A stretch of 64,000 nucleotides of DNA from Peptococcaceae bacterium UBA4068 (GCA_002382665.1 DFZA01000005.1:197383-261382), one strand, 5' to 3'. Positions 28,046 through 36,307 are shown, counted from the first letter of the stretch. A program made the numbers and translations. The notes: generated by a model from the letters alone, not told the origin.

Positions 28046-29866
28046 ATGTTTACAAATATTGTTTTATTACAGACATTATCAATAATATCAACACTGACAA
28101 TGGTGGTGCTGGTCATTATTGGTATGAGAATGAAAAACAAACAGCAGATCCACTATGCATTTTTAAGTGTGATCTTTTTTACATTGTTTTGGTCGGCTGC
28201 GAGATTGATCCAGATCTTTGTGGAAAACGCAAACAATGTCGTGATATTGGAAAAGCTCGTTTACGTAGGAGTCTGCCTGTTACCGATTTCATTGATGATG
28301 ACAGGCATTATTTTTGCCAAGACGCGGGTGAATTTCTGGAAGTATATCTGGTTGTATATTGTGCCGATAATCACACTGGCGATCATCTTTTCCAGTCATT
28401 ATCAACAGCTTTTTATTATCAAGGCCAGTTTCGTCAGTACGGACTTTGAATATGGCCCGTATTATCTGTTTCATGAGATATATTCATACTCATGTATTGT
28501 CATCGGTATTTTATATTTATTGGTGTTCTCGATCAAAAATTCCGGTTACTTTTCCAAACAATCCTTGCTGATATCGTTAGCTTTTTTCCTACCGCTATCT
28601 GTAGTAATTATCAGTACGACAAAAATAGTAGAGATGCCGGTATTTTGGGAAAACATTTCTTTTGCCTTTTCTATGCTGCTATTTATGATTGCTATATTTA
28701 AGTTCGATTTTCTTAATGTTGTGCCGGTTGCCTTGCAGAAAATTGTTGATTTGATTTCTGAGGGATATCTGATAGTTAATAACAAGGCGGAAATTATTGA
28801 TTTTAATCAGACATTTGTCGACACTTTCAAGCCAATAATCAAACCAAAAAGAAGAGAAAATCTTTCAGTACTACTGCTGAAATATCGAGGTATATATTTC
28901 AGCGAAGAAGACTGCACTAAATGGAGTGAAGCAATTGGTAAGGAAACTAATTATTCTTCTGAGGAACATATCGAAGGGCCCAATTTTAATCAGTATTTCC
29001 AAATCACTATAACGCCGATATTTTCCAATCAGCATTTTTTGGGTTCGATCATTCTTTTCCAGAATATTACCGAGCATAAAAAGAATATTGAGATCATTAA
29101 AAACAATCAGGAAGTGTTAATGGAAAAGGAACGTCTGGCGTCATTGGGGCAGATGATCGGCGGTATTGCGCACAATCTGAAAACACCCATCATGTCATTA
29201 GCCGGCGGCATTGAAGCATTAAACGATTTGGTTGACGAATATAAAAATTCTGTAGGCGACAAGAGGGTAACCCAAGATGACCATTTGGAAATAGCCGCCG
29301 AAATGCATGATTGGCTGCATAAAATGAAGCCGTACTGCACTTATATGACTGATGTCATAAACGCGGTAAAAGGTCAGGCCGTGCAGCTAAATTATTCCAG
29401 CAGCGAGAAATTCTATGTTGGTGATCTGGTTAAACGCATCAGCGTTCTGATGAGGCACGATTTGAAGAAGTATCATTGTACTTTAAACGAGAAATTCGAT
29501 ATTGATCTCAATACCGAGATACAAGGAGAAGTAATCAATCTGGTACAGGTAATAAACAATATCATTACCAACGCTATTCAGGCTTACGAAGGTCAAGAGG
29601 GAATAATTGATTTTGAGATTACCAAGGATAATAAAAATGTCATATTTAAAATTCAGGATTACGGTAAAGGTATTCCCCAAAAGGTACAGGACAGGCTTTT
29701 CAAAGAAATGTTGACAACAAAAGGCAAAAATGGAACAGGACTAGGACTATATATGTCGTATTCTACAATAAAAGGCCGGTTTTTTGGTAATATGGAATTT
29801 AAGACCGCAGAAAATGTCGGAACGGCTTTTATTATTACTATTCCTTATCTTAAAACAGGGCAATAG
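28046..29866 (+). CDS. 7TM-PAS sensor histidine kinase
   Basis: 606 aa. Seven helices in the first ~225 residues (HisKA_7TM type), PAS-like domain about 235-350 (LISEGYLIVNNKAEIIDFN), H-box SLGQMIGGIAHNLKTPIMS with the phosphorylated His, and an ATPase domain with NNIITNAIQAYEG, DYGKGIP and GTGLGLYM. It begins 40 bp after the NRPS stop (AAAGGG ribosome site) and ends 12 bp before the response regulator, so all three are probably one transcript. A 7TM input domain could bind a small hydrophobic ligand, possibly the NRPS product; that is inference. Confidence 0.9.
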   Translation: MFTNIVLLQTLSIISTLTMVVLVIIGMRMKNKQQIHYAFLSVIFFTLFWSAARLIQIFVENANNVVILEKLVYVGVCLLPISLMMTGIIFAKTRVNFWKYIWLYIVPIITLAIIFSSHYQQLFIIKASFVSTDFEYGPYYLFHEIYSYSCIVIGILYLLVFSIKNSGYFSKQSLLISLAFFLPLSVVIISTTKIVEMPVFWENISFAFSMLLFMIAIFKFDFLNVVPVALQKIVDLISEGYLIVNNKAEIIDFNQTFVDTFKPIIKPKRRENLSVLLLKYRGIYFSEEDCTKWSEAIGKETNYSSEEHIEGPNFNQYFQITITPIFSNQHFLGSIILFQNITEHKKNIEIIKNNQEVLMEKERLASLGQMIGGIAHNLKTPIMSLAGGIEALNDLVDEYKNSVGDKRVTQDDHLEIAAEMHDWLHKMKPYCTYMTDVINAVKGQAVQLNYSSSEKFYVGDLVKRISVLMRHDLKKYHCTLNEKFDIDLNTEIQGEVINLVQVINNIITNAIQAYEGQEGIIDFEITKDNKNVIFKIQDYGKGIPQKVQDRLFKEMLTTKGKNGTGLGLYMSYSTIKGRFFGNMEFKTAENVGTAFIITIPYLKTGQ

Positions 29867-29878
29867 GAGGTGTCATAA

Positions 29879-31393
29879 ATGCGAATTTCTAAAAGTCAGG
29901 TTTCCTCTGAATACAAAATATTTATTTTAGATGACGAGATTGGTATTATTGATTCTTTATCAGTAATGCTGAAAAGAAGCGGTTATTATTATACGGGCAT
30001 GACAGACCCTTATCAGGCTATAGATAAAATCAGAGAAGAGCGGTTTGATCTGTTGATATTGGATTATCTGATGCATCCGATCCATGGTGATAGGGTAGTA
30101 GAAAAAATCAGGGAATTCAATAATGAAATTTATATTCTCCTGCTGACGGGTCATAAAGATTTGGCGCCGCCGTTGGAGACGATCAGGGCTTTGGATATAC
30201 AGGGATATTGTGAAAAAGGCGATAATTTTGATCAACTGCAGTTATTGGTTGAATCGGGGATAAAATCGATTTCCCAGATGCGAACCATCAAGAAATTCCA
30301 AGATGGCTTGAATAAAATATTGCAGGCTGTTCCCAAAATTTATCAGCTTCAGCCGATAGGTAATATTCTAGAGGATATATTAACGGAAATTCTTTCATTG
30401 GTCAGCAGTAAAGACGCATTTATACTGGTTGATGATGTGACGAATGTCAGCGGCGGCAACAACAGTATTTTTAAAGGCATCGGCAAATATAAAGCTGAAA
30501 TTGAAGATTTCATGGACATGCTTGATCCGTTGCTGATGGAACAGATAGGTAATGCCAGAATTAACAGGGAGGTTGTTAATTTTGAGCAACAATTGATTAT
30601 CCCTTTAATGAATGAGTTTATGCAGGATATTGGCATTATTGTTGTTGAAGGCGATAAACTCGATGAAGGTACCAAGCTGCTGGAAATATACGCCAGCCAG
30701 GCAGCGTCTTCAATCAGCAATGCTTTTTTGCACTCGCTGGTTAACACTAAGAACGATGAGTTAAATAAGACTTACGATGAGCTTCGTGAAAGATATATGG
30801 ATACCATCGAAGCCTTAAGACTGGTTGTTGACGCCAAGGATATTTACACGAGAGGCCATTCAGATCGGGTTGCTTATTTTGCCGTAGAATTAGGCAAAGC
30901 ATTTAACTTATCCATCGAGGAGCTGGAATTATTGAGGATCAGCGGTATTTTCCATGATGTTGGCAAAATTGGCACCTCAGATGACATCCTCTTTAAAACG
31001 GATAAACTGAGTGATAAAGAATATGCGGAAATAAAAAAACACCCGGTTAGGGGCGCCAAAATTCTCTCGGCCGTTTCAATGTTCAAGGAAGTGGTGCCGA
31101 TTGTCAAATGTCATCACGAGCGCGTTGACGGCAGGGGCTATCCTGATAGGCTCAAGGGCGATGAAATACCGTTTATGGCGAGGGTTATTGCAGTAGTTGA
31201 CGCTTTTGATGCGATGATGTCCGACCGCCATTACCGCTCCAAGCTTAAATTTGAAGATGCAATAAACCAATTGACTCAAGGAGCAGGTACACAATTTGAC
31301 AGGCAGGTTGTTGAAGCATTTGTTTCAAAAACAGATGTTTTTAAAAAAATAGTCAATAAAGAATCGTTTAATTACGAGATCAAAATACCTTAA
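29879..31393 (+). CDS. Response regulator with HD-GYP domain (predicted c-di-GMP phosphodiesterase)
   Basis: 504 aa. Receiver domain (about 12-130): acidic LDDE, phosphoacceptor Asp in LLILDYLMHP, conserved Lys in YCEKGD. Central region (about 140-290) is GAF-like, as in DUF3369 regulators. HD-GYP domain (about 310-495): HSDRVAYFA, FHDVGKIG and HHERVDGRGYPDRLKGDEIP are all intact, including the GYP triad. It should hydrolyse c-di-GMP when phosphorylated by the kinase encoded 12 bp upstream. Ribosome site AGGAGGTG. Closed by a strong terminator. Confidence 0.93.
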   Translation: MRISKSQVSSEYKIFILDDEIGIIDSLSVMLKRSGYYYTGMTDPYQAIDKIREERFDLLILDYLMHPIHGDRVVEKIREFNNEIYILLLTGHKDLAPPLETIRALDIQGYCEKGDNFDQLQLLVESGIKSISQMRTIKKFQDGLNKILQAVPKIYQLQPIGNILEDILTEILSLVSSKDAFILVDDVTNVSGGNNSIFKGIGKYKAEIEDFMDMLDPLLMEQIGNARINREVVNFEQQLIIPLMNEFMQDIGIIVVEGDKLDEGTKLLEIYASQAASSISNAFLHSLVNTKNDELNKTYDELRERYMDTIEALRLVVDAKDIYTRGHSDRVAYFAVELGKAFNLSIEELELLRISGIFHDVGKIGTSDDILFKTDKLSDKEYAEIKKHPVRGAKILSAVSMFKEVVPIVKCHHERVDGRGYPDRLKGDEIPFMARVIAVVDAFDAMMSDRHYRSKLKFEDAINQLTQGAGTQFDRQVVEAFVSKTDVFKKIVNKESFNYEIKIP

Positions 31394-31408
31394 TATAAAA
31401 AATATTAA

Positions 31409-31440
31409 CCGCCCGGGCTTATCCCGGGCGGATTTTTTTT
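31409..31440 (+). terminator. Strong Rho-independent terminator of the NRPS operon
   Basis: CCGCCCGGG (31409-31417), CTTAT loop, CCCGGGCGG (31423-31431), then A and eight T. Confidence 0.95.
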
Positions 31441-31542
31441 GTTTCAGTATTTTTGACAATTTCACAGGCGCCTATTATCTGAATTTCAGCCAATTGGAGG
31501 ATAGAGACGTGATTGACCTTGTCAAATCTGCAAATAAAACCA

Positions 31543-31830
31543 TCAACAACTACCACTGATATAAAAGCCTCGATTATACCACTTGTCCGAATAATCGATA
31601 ATCAAGCTTCCTAATTCGCTTGCGATATTGTTGTCATATACTATTTTTATGCCGTTGCTTTCCTGAATAATGTCATAATCTTTTTTTAACTCGTCCAGAG
31701 TTAATCCCCAGCGGGGACCACCTCAACCATAACCTTTAAAAAATATCCGTAACATTTGATTTTCGGGGTTGGCAGTTTTTGAGGCAATTTCTTTAAACTT
31801 TTGTGCTGCAACACTATTTAATGTGATCAT
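31543..31830 (-). CDS. HesB/IscA-like selenoprotein (in-frame UGA = Sec at residue 36)
   Basis: Read on the minus strand from ATG 31830 (AGGAGG ribosome site at 31839-31844), the frame gives MITLNSVAAQKFKEIA, then RIFFKGYG-UGA-GGPRWGLTLDEL, and ends FYISGSC at TGA 31543-31545; 95 residues including Sec36. The UGA (31723-31725) falls exactly where HesB/IscA proteins have their first conserved Cys, in the GxG[C/U]GGP context of known HesB-like selenoproteins, and the protein continues in the same family register for 59 residues beyond it. A bacterial SECIS-like hairpin lies downstream at the expected distance. IscA-fold proteins handle Fe-S clusters; the role of the Sec form is unknown. Conventional ORF calling misses this gene. 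Selenocysteine machinery is not in the window. Confidence 0.85.
31686..31704 (-). promoter_or_regulatory. Candidate bacterial SECIS element
   Basis: On the minus strand TTAACTC (31704-31698) pairs perfectly with GAGTTAA (31692-31686) around loop TGGAC, with G at the second loop position. The loop begins 25 nt after the UGA, within the usual 16-37 nt range for bacterial SECIS hairpins. A second, nearer stem (TCCCC/GGGGA, 31705-31717) lies between. Confidence 0.7.
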
Positions 31831-31938
31831 ATCTAACACCTCCTATTTATAAAAAATAACATTTATTTTAAACGATAACAGTGACCATGTCACAAATATG
31901 TTATTAGTTTTGGCAGTTCGGTAAAATAAATGCAAAAT

Positions 31939-31968
31939 AAAAAATGGCTAATAATATAGCCATTTTTT
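31939..31968. terminator. Terminator downstream of the HD-domain gene
   Basis: Stem AAAATGGCTA/TAGCCATTTT with A-rich and T-rich flanks on either side, between the minus-strand HD gene and the selenoprotein gene. Confidence 0.75.
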
Positions 31969-32023
31969 TTAAAGATAGGGATATTAAATAACTGGTGGAA
32001 ATATCGGTATGTAAATGGTTTAA

Positions 32024-32539
32024 CTAATAGCTTGATGATTGATTTAATTCCGCGATAATTTCCGATCGGCAAAACTTTTTCCGGGAGCGCAATACTTCTT
32101 TTATTGTGCAGTATTTATCCGCAAAGCTGACGATCATCGCCTCGTTGCTTAGCGGCGCCATAACGGTCAGCGGCCACATATGATTTAAAATTATCTCTCG
32201 TTCCAAACTATTGATCTGAAAATGTGTGGATGCGGTATTGTATGCTTCTTTGGGATGGGTAAAACTATGGAACAAAAATCCTTTACGGCCTGTTTGTTCA
32301 CGCCAGTCGTAGAGATAAAAATCATGCATTAAGGCGCCTCGTACCATGCTTTTTTTATCAATATCAAGATTAAACAACAAACAAAATTTGAAACTGATTA
32401 AGGCAACTGCAATACAATGATCCAAACGGTTGATACCGCGATGCTGTACAAAACCATTGAGTTTTTTTAGTTCGTTTGAATGCAATATATCTTCGGTACT
32501 GGCATAAAAAAATGTCTTTTGTTCTTTTGATAAATGCAT
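32024..32539 (-). CDS. HD-domain phosphohydrolase-like protein
   Basis: 171 aa. Metal-binding HD signature: RLDHCIAVA, then GALMHDFYLYDW with the His-Asp pair, then a His in LFHSFTHPKEA, ILNHMWPL and SFADKYCT with the last Asp. Typical of small stand-alone HD hydrolases of clostridia that are often annotated only by the domain. GGGAG precedes the ATG at 32539. Substrate unknown; no operon partner. Confidence 0.8.
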   Translation of the reverse strand: MHLSKEQKTFFYASTEDILHSNELKKLNGFVQHRGINRLDHCIAVALISFKFCLLFNLDIDKKSMVRGALMHDFYLYDWREQTGRKGFLFHSFTHPKEAYNTASTHFQINSLEREIILNHMWPLTVMAPLSNEAMIVSFADKYCTIKEVLRSRKKFCRSEIIAELNQSSSY

Positions 32540-32684
32540 CTTACTCCCATTTTCTATTATGTAAATTATGATTATAATTATATAGTTTTTGCTAGTAGTA
32601 TGGCAATAAAAAAGAATCGGTAATTATATCCAATAATTGATTTACATAACAAAAATATTTATTATAATTATTTATAAATGGATG

Positions 32685-32715
32685 TTGACTCTCCCCTTGC
32701 CGGAGATAGTAGTAT
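32685..32715 (+). promoter_or_regulatory. MerR-type promoter with 19-bp spacer and central dyad
   Basis: TTGACT (32685-32690), 19-bp spacer, TAGTAT (32710-32715). The spacer holds a dyad CTCTCC/GGAGATAG. Over-long 19-bp spacing with an operator inside is the hallmark of MerR-activated promoters; it lies just before a merR gene, so autoregulation is likely. Confidence 0.75.
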
Positions 32716-32742
32716 GAATTTACGAGGAAGGAGCGTGGTCCT

Positions 32743-33552
32743 TTGTACCGAATCGGTGATTTTTCCAAAATGGGTAGAACCACTATTAAGACTTTGCGCT
32801 ATTATGATGAGATCGGGTTGCTAAAACCGGAACAGACAGACAAATATAGCGGTTACCGGTTTTATTCATCACAGCAGTTGTTTCAGCTTCATCAAATCCA
32901 ATCGCTGCGGCAAATCGGTTTATCCATTGATGAAATCAAATTGATTTTATCTGGAGTTGATAGTCAAGGCATATTACAAAAACGCAAAGCCGAACTTATT
33001 GCCGAATTAGATAATTGTCAAGACCAACTCTCCCGAATCGAATTTATATTATCCGGTCAAACGGAGGAGGTTATTATGAATTATCATGCGACGATCAAAG
33101 AGTTGCCCGAGTGTATTGTTTATTCTACAAAGATGACTGTACCCAGCTATGATGATTATTTCCAGCTTATACCGGCCATTGGCGCAAAGGTCACAGCCAA
33201 GTACCCGGACCTGAAATGTTCGATTCCTGAGTATTGTTTTATCGTTTATCTTGACGGCGAATATAAGGAGAAAGATTTTCACATCGAATTTTGTGAAGCG
33301 ATTGATCAAATGAAAGAAGATTTCGACGATATCAAGTTTAAAAAAGTTGAGGCGATCAACGCGGTATCGGTAATGCATAAAGGAGCATATGCAGATTTGG
33401 CTCACGCCTACGCTTATGCCTTCAAATGGATCGAAGATAACGGATATCTGGCAATCGACAACCCGAGAGAAAGCTATATTGACGGGATTTGGAATAAGGA
33501 AAACGAAGAAGATTGGCTAACGGAACTACAAATACCTGTTAAGAAAAAGTAA
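32743..33552 (+). CDS. MerR-family transcriptional regulator with GyrI-like effector domain
   Basis: 269 aa. N-terminal winged helix (YRIGDFSKMGRTTIKTLRYYDEIGLLKP), a helical linker with HxxQSLRQIGLSIDEIKL and a dimerisation helix to about 110, then a GyrI/AraC_E_bind domain (about 110-265) as in BmrR/multidrug-sensing regulators. TTG start at 32743 with AAGGAG nine bases upstream. No other gene follows on the strand before a terminator, so any other target lies elsewhere. Confidence 0.9.
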   Translation: MYRIGDFSKMGRTTIKTLRYYDEIGLLKPEQTDKYSGYRFYSSQQLFQLHQIQSLRQIGLSIDEIKLILSGVDSQGILQKRKAELIAELDNCQDQLSRIEFILSGQTEEVIMNYHATIKELPECIVYSTKMTVPSYDDYFQLIPAIGAKVTAKYPDLKCSIPEYCFIVYLDGEYKEKDFHIEFCEAIDQMKEDFDDIKFKKVEAINAVSVMHKGAYADLAHAYAYAFKWIEDNGYLAIDNPRESYIDGIWNKENEEDWLTELQIPVKKK

Positions 33553-33560
33553 TTATAAAA

Positions 33561-33594
33561 AGAGCTGTTACCTAATCTGGTAGCAGCTCTTCTA
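33561..33594. terminator. Bidirectional terminator
   Basis: AGAGCTGTTACC (33561-33572) pairs with GGTAGCAGCTCT (33579-33590) around TAATCT; A-run upstream and T-rich downstream. Sits between convergent merR and amrS. Confidence 0.85.
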
Positions 33595-34425
33595 TTAGCA
33601 GTTTCCGATATAAACATGATCCAGATATTCCCGTGCTACATCCGCTAAAGCGTTAATCTTATTGATATCGGTCGGATTACGGTCTGTCATTTGATAGCGG
33701 GGGAAAAAGCGGGTGAGATGTAGCGGTATATCAGGACGTATTGAACTTAGCCAGCGGCTAAGCTCACGGATTTCTTCTTCACTGTCGTTTTCGCCGGGGA
33801 TGATCAGCGTAGTTATTTCAACATGACAGGATTGGGCGGAAAGCTTGATTGTCTGCTTGACCGTGTCCAAATCTCCGTTGATTTGCCGGTAAAATTCCTC
33901 GTTAAAAGCTTTGAGGTCGATGTTCAGAGCGTCGATATAGGGCAATATCTTTTTAAGCGGTTTTGCACAAATATAGCCATTGGTTACCAGCACGTTTTTC
34001 AAGTCATTTAGTTTGGCGATTTGAGCGCAATCCATCACAAATTCATAACCGATTAGCGGCTCGTTATAGGTATAAGCTATACCGATATTGCCTTGCGATT
34101 TCAGTGAGACGGCCAATTTAACCAGCCGATACGGCGTAATATAGTTGGTTTGCGCCTGTTTACTGTCGGCCATTGATATTTGATAGTTTTGACAAAATGA
34201 GCAGCGGAAATTACACCCGTAACTACCCACAGAAAGAATCATGCTGCCAGGGCAGAAATTATAAAGCGGCTTTTTTTCTATCGGATCAAGAGCCATCGAA
34301 GTGATCAATCCATAATTGCTGGAGGTGATTTTGCCGTCAATATTGCTGCGGGCATGGCAAAAACCGGTTTGCTGATCATCAAGTTGGCAATGATTCGGAC
34401 AAATCTCGCAGATCAGCTTGCTCAT
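33595..34425 (-). CDS. amrS: AmmeMemoRadiSam system radical SAM enzyme
   Basis: 276 aa. N-terminal Cys pairs (CEICPNHC) are followed by GSYGCNFRCSFCQNYQIS containing the CxxxCxxC cluster motif, then YTYNEPLIGYEF, LVTNGYI and DALNIDLKAF, all diagnostic of the PflA-like AmrS family. Shorter than many members (about 330 aa) but with the core intact. The stop of the preceding amrB-amrA gene overlaps its start by 4 bp, so the two are coupled. The reaction of the system is not established. Confidence 0.93.
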   Translation of the reverse strand: MSKLICEICPNHCQLDDQQTGFCHARSNIDGKITSSNYGLITSMALDPIEKKPLYNFCPGSMILSVGSYGCNFRCSFCQNYQISMADSKQAQTNYITPYRLVKLAVSLKSQGNIGIAYTYNEPLIGYEFVMDCAQIAKLNDLKNVLVTNGYICAKPLKKILPYIDALNIDLKAFNEEFYRQINGDLDTVKQTIKLSAQSCHVEITTLIIPGENDSEEEIRELSRWLSSIRPDIPLHLTRFFPRYQMTDRNPTDINKINALADVAREYLDHVYIGNC

Positions 34426-35807
34426 TTATGCCTCACCACCTCAAACCGTTCCAGCGAATATTTATCATGAGAAGAAATACCTGCCTTCTGCAAGGCGATT
34501 GAAACCTGCTTCTGCGGAGTATTTACTCCGGCCAGGTCGGGTAGTAATAAACCCCGCCGTCCTCTTGAGCTGACAATGACCCCGTAGCGAATAACGTCCA
34601 GCTGATCAATAGACTCAATAGGTTCGGCTTCTCCGAGAACGTCGACGCTGTATTCGAGCCAGGGCAATTCGTCGGGACGCACCGGCTCAAAGCGGGGATC
34701 CTCGGAACAGGCGCTGACGGCGTCACGGATGATCTCATCGGCAGTGTTGTCGGTTACCGGTGCAATGGTGCCGATGCAGCCGCGCAATCTGCCGCTGATC
34801 TTTATAGAAACAAAGACGCCGGCTTTGTGCTGCAACAACTCATCAGGTAAATCATCCGGACGTTGTAGCTGTCGTCCGGTTTTGACATAATGCTCTAAAG
34901 ATTGACGCGCCAACTGCACATAATTATCTTCCTGCGTTTGTGTTTCTTGAAGGCGCATCATTTCGGCCTGCTCATAGATTTGATCAAAATGTCTGTTATC
35001 ATCATTGCCGATTATATCGAAAGAGGCAACCGCATAGCCGACGCCTAAAGGCCCCTCGTAGGAGAGTAGCTGCGGTTTTATTTTTTTGCCGTCCAGCGCG
35101 CCGGCCATAATAAGGAACGAACGTAACCCGCATTCGGCGGCAGCTTCGCAAAATTCTTCGTTAAAAGTCATAAGTCTTAAGAAATCCCCTTGCACTAATG
35201 CTTCAGTCAATTGGCGGTCAAATACCGGGCCCTCTTCGGCTATGCCGTAAGGTCCATCTTCTGTGAGTTTATGGGACAGATCGCCGCTGGCAATAAAAAG
35301 CACGCGCTTATTACTTTCATCAGCTGCCTGAACAATGCATTTGCCAAAACGATAGTGGACCAGCGGCGAAAGCCCGGAAATGCCGATGCGCACCAGACAG
35401 TAATCAAGGTAGTATTGATTGACGAAATAGAGCGGTACCATTGTGCTGTGATCCAGCTTTTTATACCTTTCTCCCAAGGTACCGGCAGGTATTAATTCTT
35501 CTTCGGCCAGTCGACAGAGACGCTCAACAAAATCACTGTCATATTTTACTTTGAAAGCTACATCCGGAGCGCCAAAATCTCCAAAATCACCCGAGGCTCT
35601 TTCACCAGGCGAGATATGCAAATAATCGGCATACATAATTGAATGAGGCGAGGTGATTATGATCGTATCCGGTTTGAGTTCTTGGGTTCGGCGGCCAACT
35701 TGCTGATAAGCATCAATAGTTTTTTGAATTTCTTTTTGTTTACCTTTGCCGATTTGAGATACAATCAACGGTGGGTGTGGAACAACGAATGCGCCAATCA
35801 AAGACAT
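34422..35807 (-). CDS. AmmeMemoRadiSam fusion protein: MEMO (AmrB) plus AMMECR1 (AmrA)
   Basis: 461 aa. MEMO domain about 1-265: GAFVVPHPPLIVSQIGKG, ITSPHS, FIASGDLSHKL with metal-binding His/Asp residues as in LigB-type dioxygenases. AMMECR1 domain about 290-461: GVFVSIKISGRLRGCIGTI and FEPVRPDELPWLEYSVDVL. The fused form occurs in many Firmicutes. ATG at 35807 with AAGGGGGAAG ribosome site. Forms a two-gene operon with amrS. Confidence 0.92.
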   Translation of the reverse strand: MSLIGAFVVPHPPLIVSQIGKGKQKEIQKTIDAYQQVGRRTQELKPDTIIITSPHSIMYADYLHISPGERASGDFGDFGAPDVAFKVKYDSDFVERLCRLAEEELIPAGTLGERYKKLDHSTMVPLYFVNQYYLDYCLVRIGISGLSPLVHYRFGKCIVQAADESNKRVLFIASGDLSHKLTEDGPYGIAEEGPVFDRQLTEALVQGDFLRLMTFNEEFCEAAAECGLRSFLIMAGALDGKKIKPQLLSYEGPLGVGYAVASFDIIGNDDNRHFDQIYEQAEMMRLQETQTQEDNYVQLARQSLEHYVKTGRQLQRPDDLPDELLQHKAGVFVSIKISGRLRGCIGTIAPVTDNTADEIIRDAVSACSEDPRFEPVRPDELPWLEYSVDVLGEAEPIESIDQLDVIRYGVIVSSRGRRGLLLPDLAGVNTPQKQVSIALQKAGISSHDKYSLERFEVVRHK

Positions 35808-36095
35808 CTATCTTCCCCCTTTTGATTTTTGGGCATATATTATAATATGACGACTTTACGATGTATTTTATTGATTATTATTATATGCAAATTATAACCT
35901 GTATATTTGAAGTTGCCAATAATAGAAGTAAATGAATATATAATACTGTCGGAACGCTGATTCCTGTTATGGAAGACCAGTTGGTGGAGTGTATATCTTC
36001 TTGGAAACAGAAAGTTCCTTTGGTAGGGAAGTAAAAATAAAAAACCGGGTGTTTGGTCAGTATATCCGCCTATTATATTAATCGTCAAAACTTTG
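35808..36095. other. Intergenic region with no recognised gene
   Basis: AT-rich promoter area for amrBA up to about 35930, then about 120 bp of less AT-rich sequence. Its only frames are short and unlike neighbouring genes. Nothing further recognised. Confidence 0.4.
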
Positions 36096-36124
36096 TTGAC
36101 AATTAACAACCGCCGTCATATAAT
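36096..36124 (+). promoter_or_regulatory. SigA-type promoter of the NiCo riboswitch transcript
   Basis: TTGACA (36096-36101), 17-bp spacer, TATAAT (36119-36124): a consensus promoter about 55 bp before the aptamer. Confidence 0.85.
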
Positions 36125-36181
36125 GTATTAAATCTCTTTGCACTGCATTACATTCTGCAAAAGGAATGCGAGATCAACAGT

Positions 36182-36282
36182 ACAAACTGAGCAGGCGATG
36201 GACCTTGTTTAGGGTTCGTGGGGCCGGGTTACCTTTGAAACAGGTGACAGCAGATGAGTCGATCACGTCTGTGGGACAGTAG
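36182..36282 (+). ncRNA. NiCo (czcD) riboswitch aptamer
   Basis: Key NiCo consensus segments appear in order: AACTGAGCAGGCGATGG, GGCCGGGTTACC, AACAGGTGACAGCAGATGA, CGTCTGTGGGACAGT. They match the class seen in clostridial and Erysipelotrichaceae riboswitches, with a short closing stem (ACTG/CAGT) and a four-way layout. The class senses Co2+ and Ni2+ (Fe2+ has also been proposed) and switches on export genes. It precedes a P-type ATPase. Confidence 0.88.
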
Positions 36283-36307
36283 TATGTTCCGCAAACGTGG
36301 TTTTTTT
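36262..36307 (+). terminator. Riboswitch-controlled intrinsic terminator
   Basis: ATCACGT (36262-36268) pairs with ACGTGGT (36295-36301) and GTGGGACA (36271-36278) pairs with TGTTCCGC (36285-36292), a 15-bp stem with a 2x2 internal loop and hexaloop GTAGTA, followed by seven T. The left arm is the 3' part of the aptamer, so ligand-bound aptamer and terminator exclude each other: an ON switch. Confidence 0.8.

Noticed and set aside
31543..31545. Second Sec codon at the TGA ending the HesB-like gene
   Set aside because: Read-through would add only seven residues before the next TGA and no SECIS is seen there.
31419..31556. 45-aa minus-strand ORF starting GTG after the selenoprotein, ending KKIRPG
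   Set aside because: No good ribosome site, and its last codons lie in the terminator stem of the NRPS operon; likely chance.
35840..36109. 89-aa minus-strand ORF before the NiCo riboswitch
   Set aside because: No ribosome site, odd composition, and it overlaps the riboswitch promoter.
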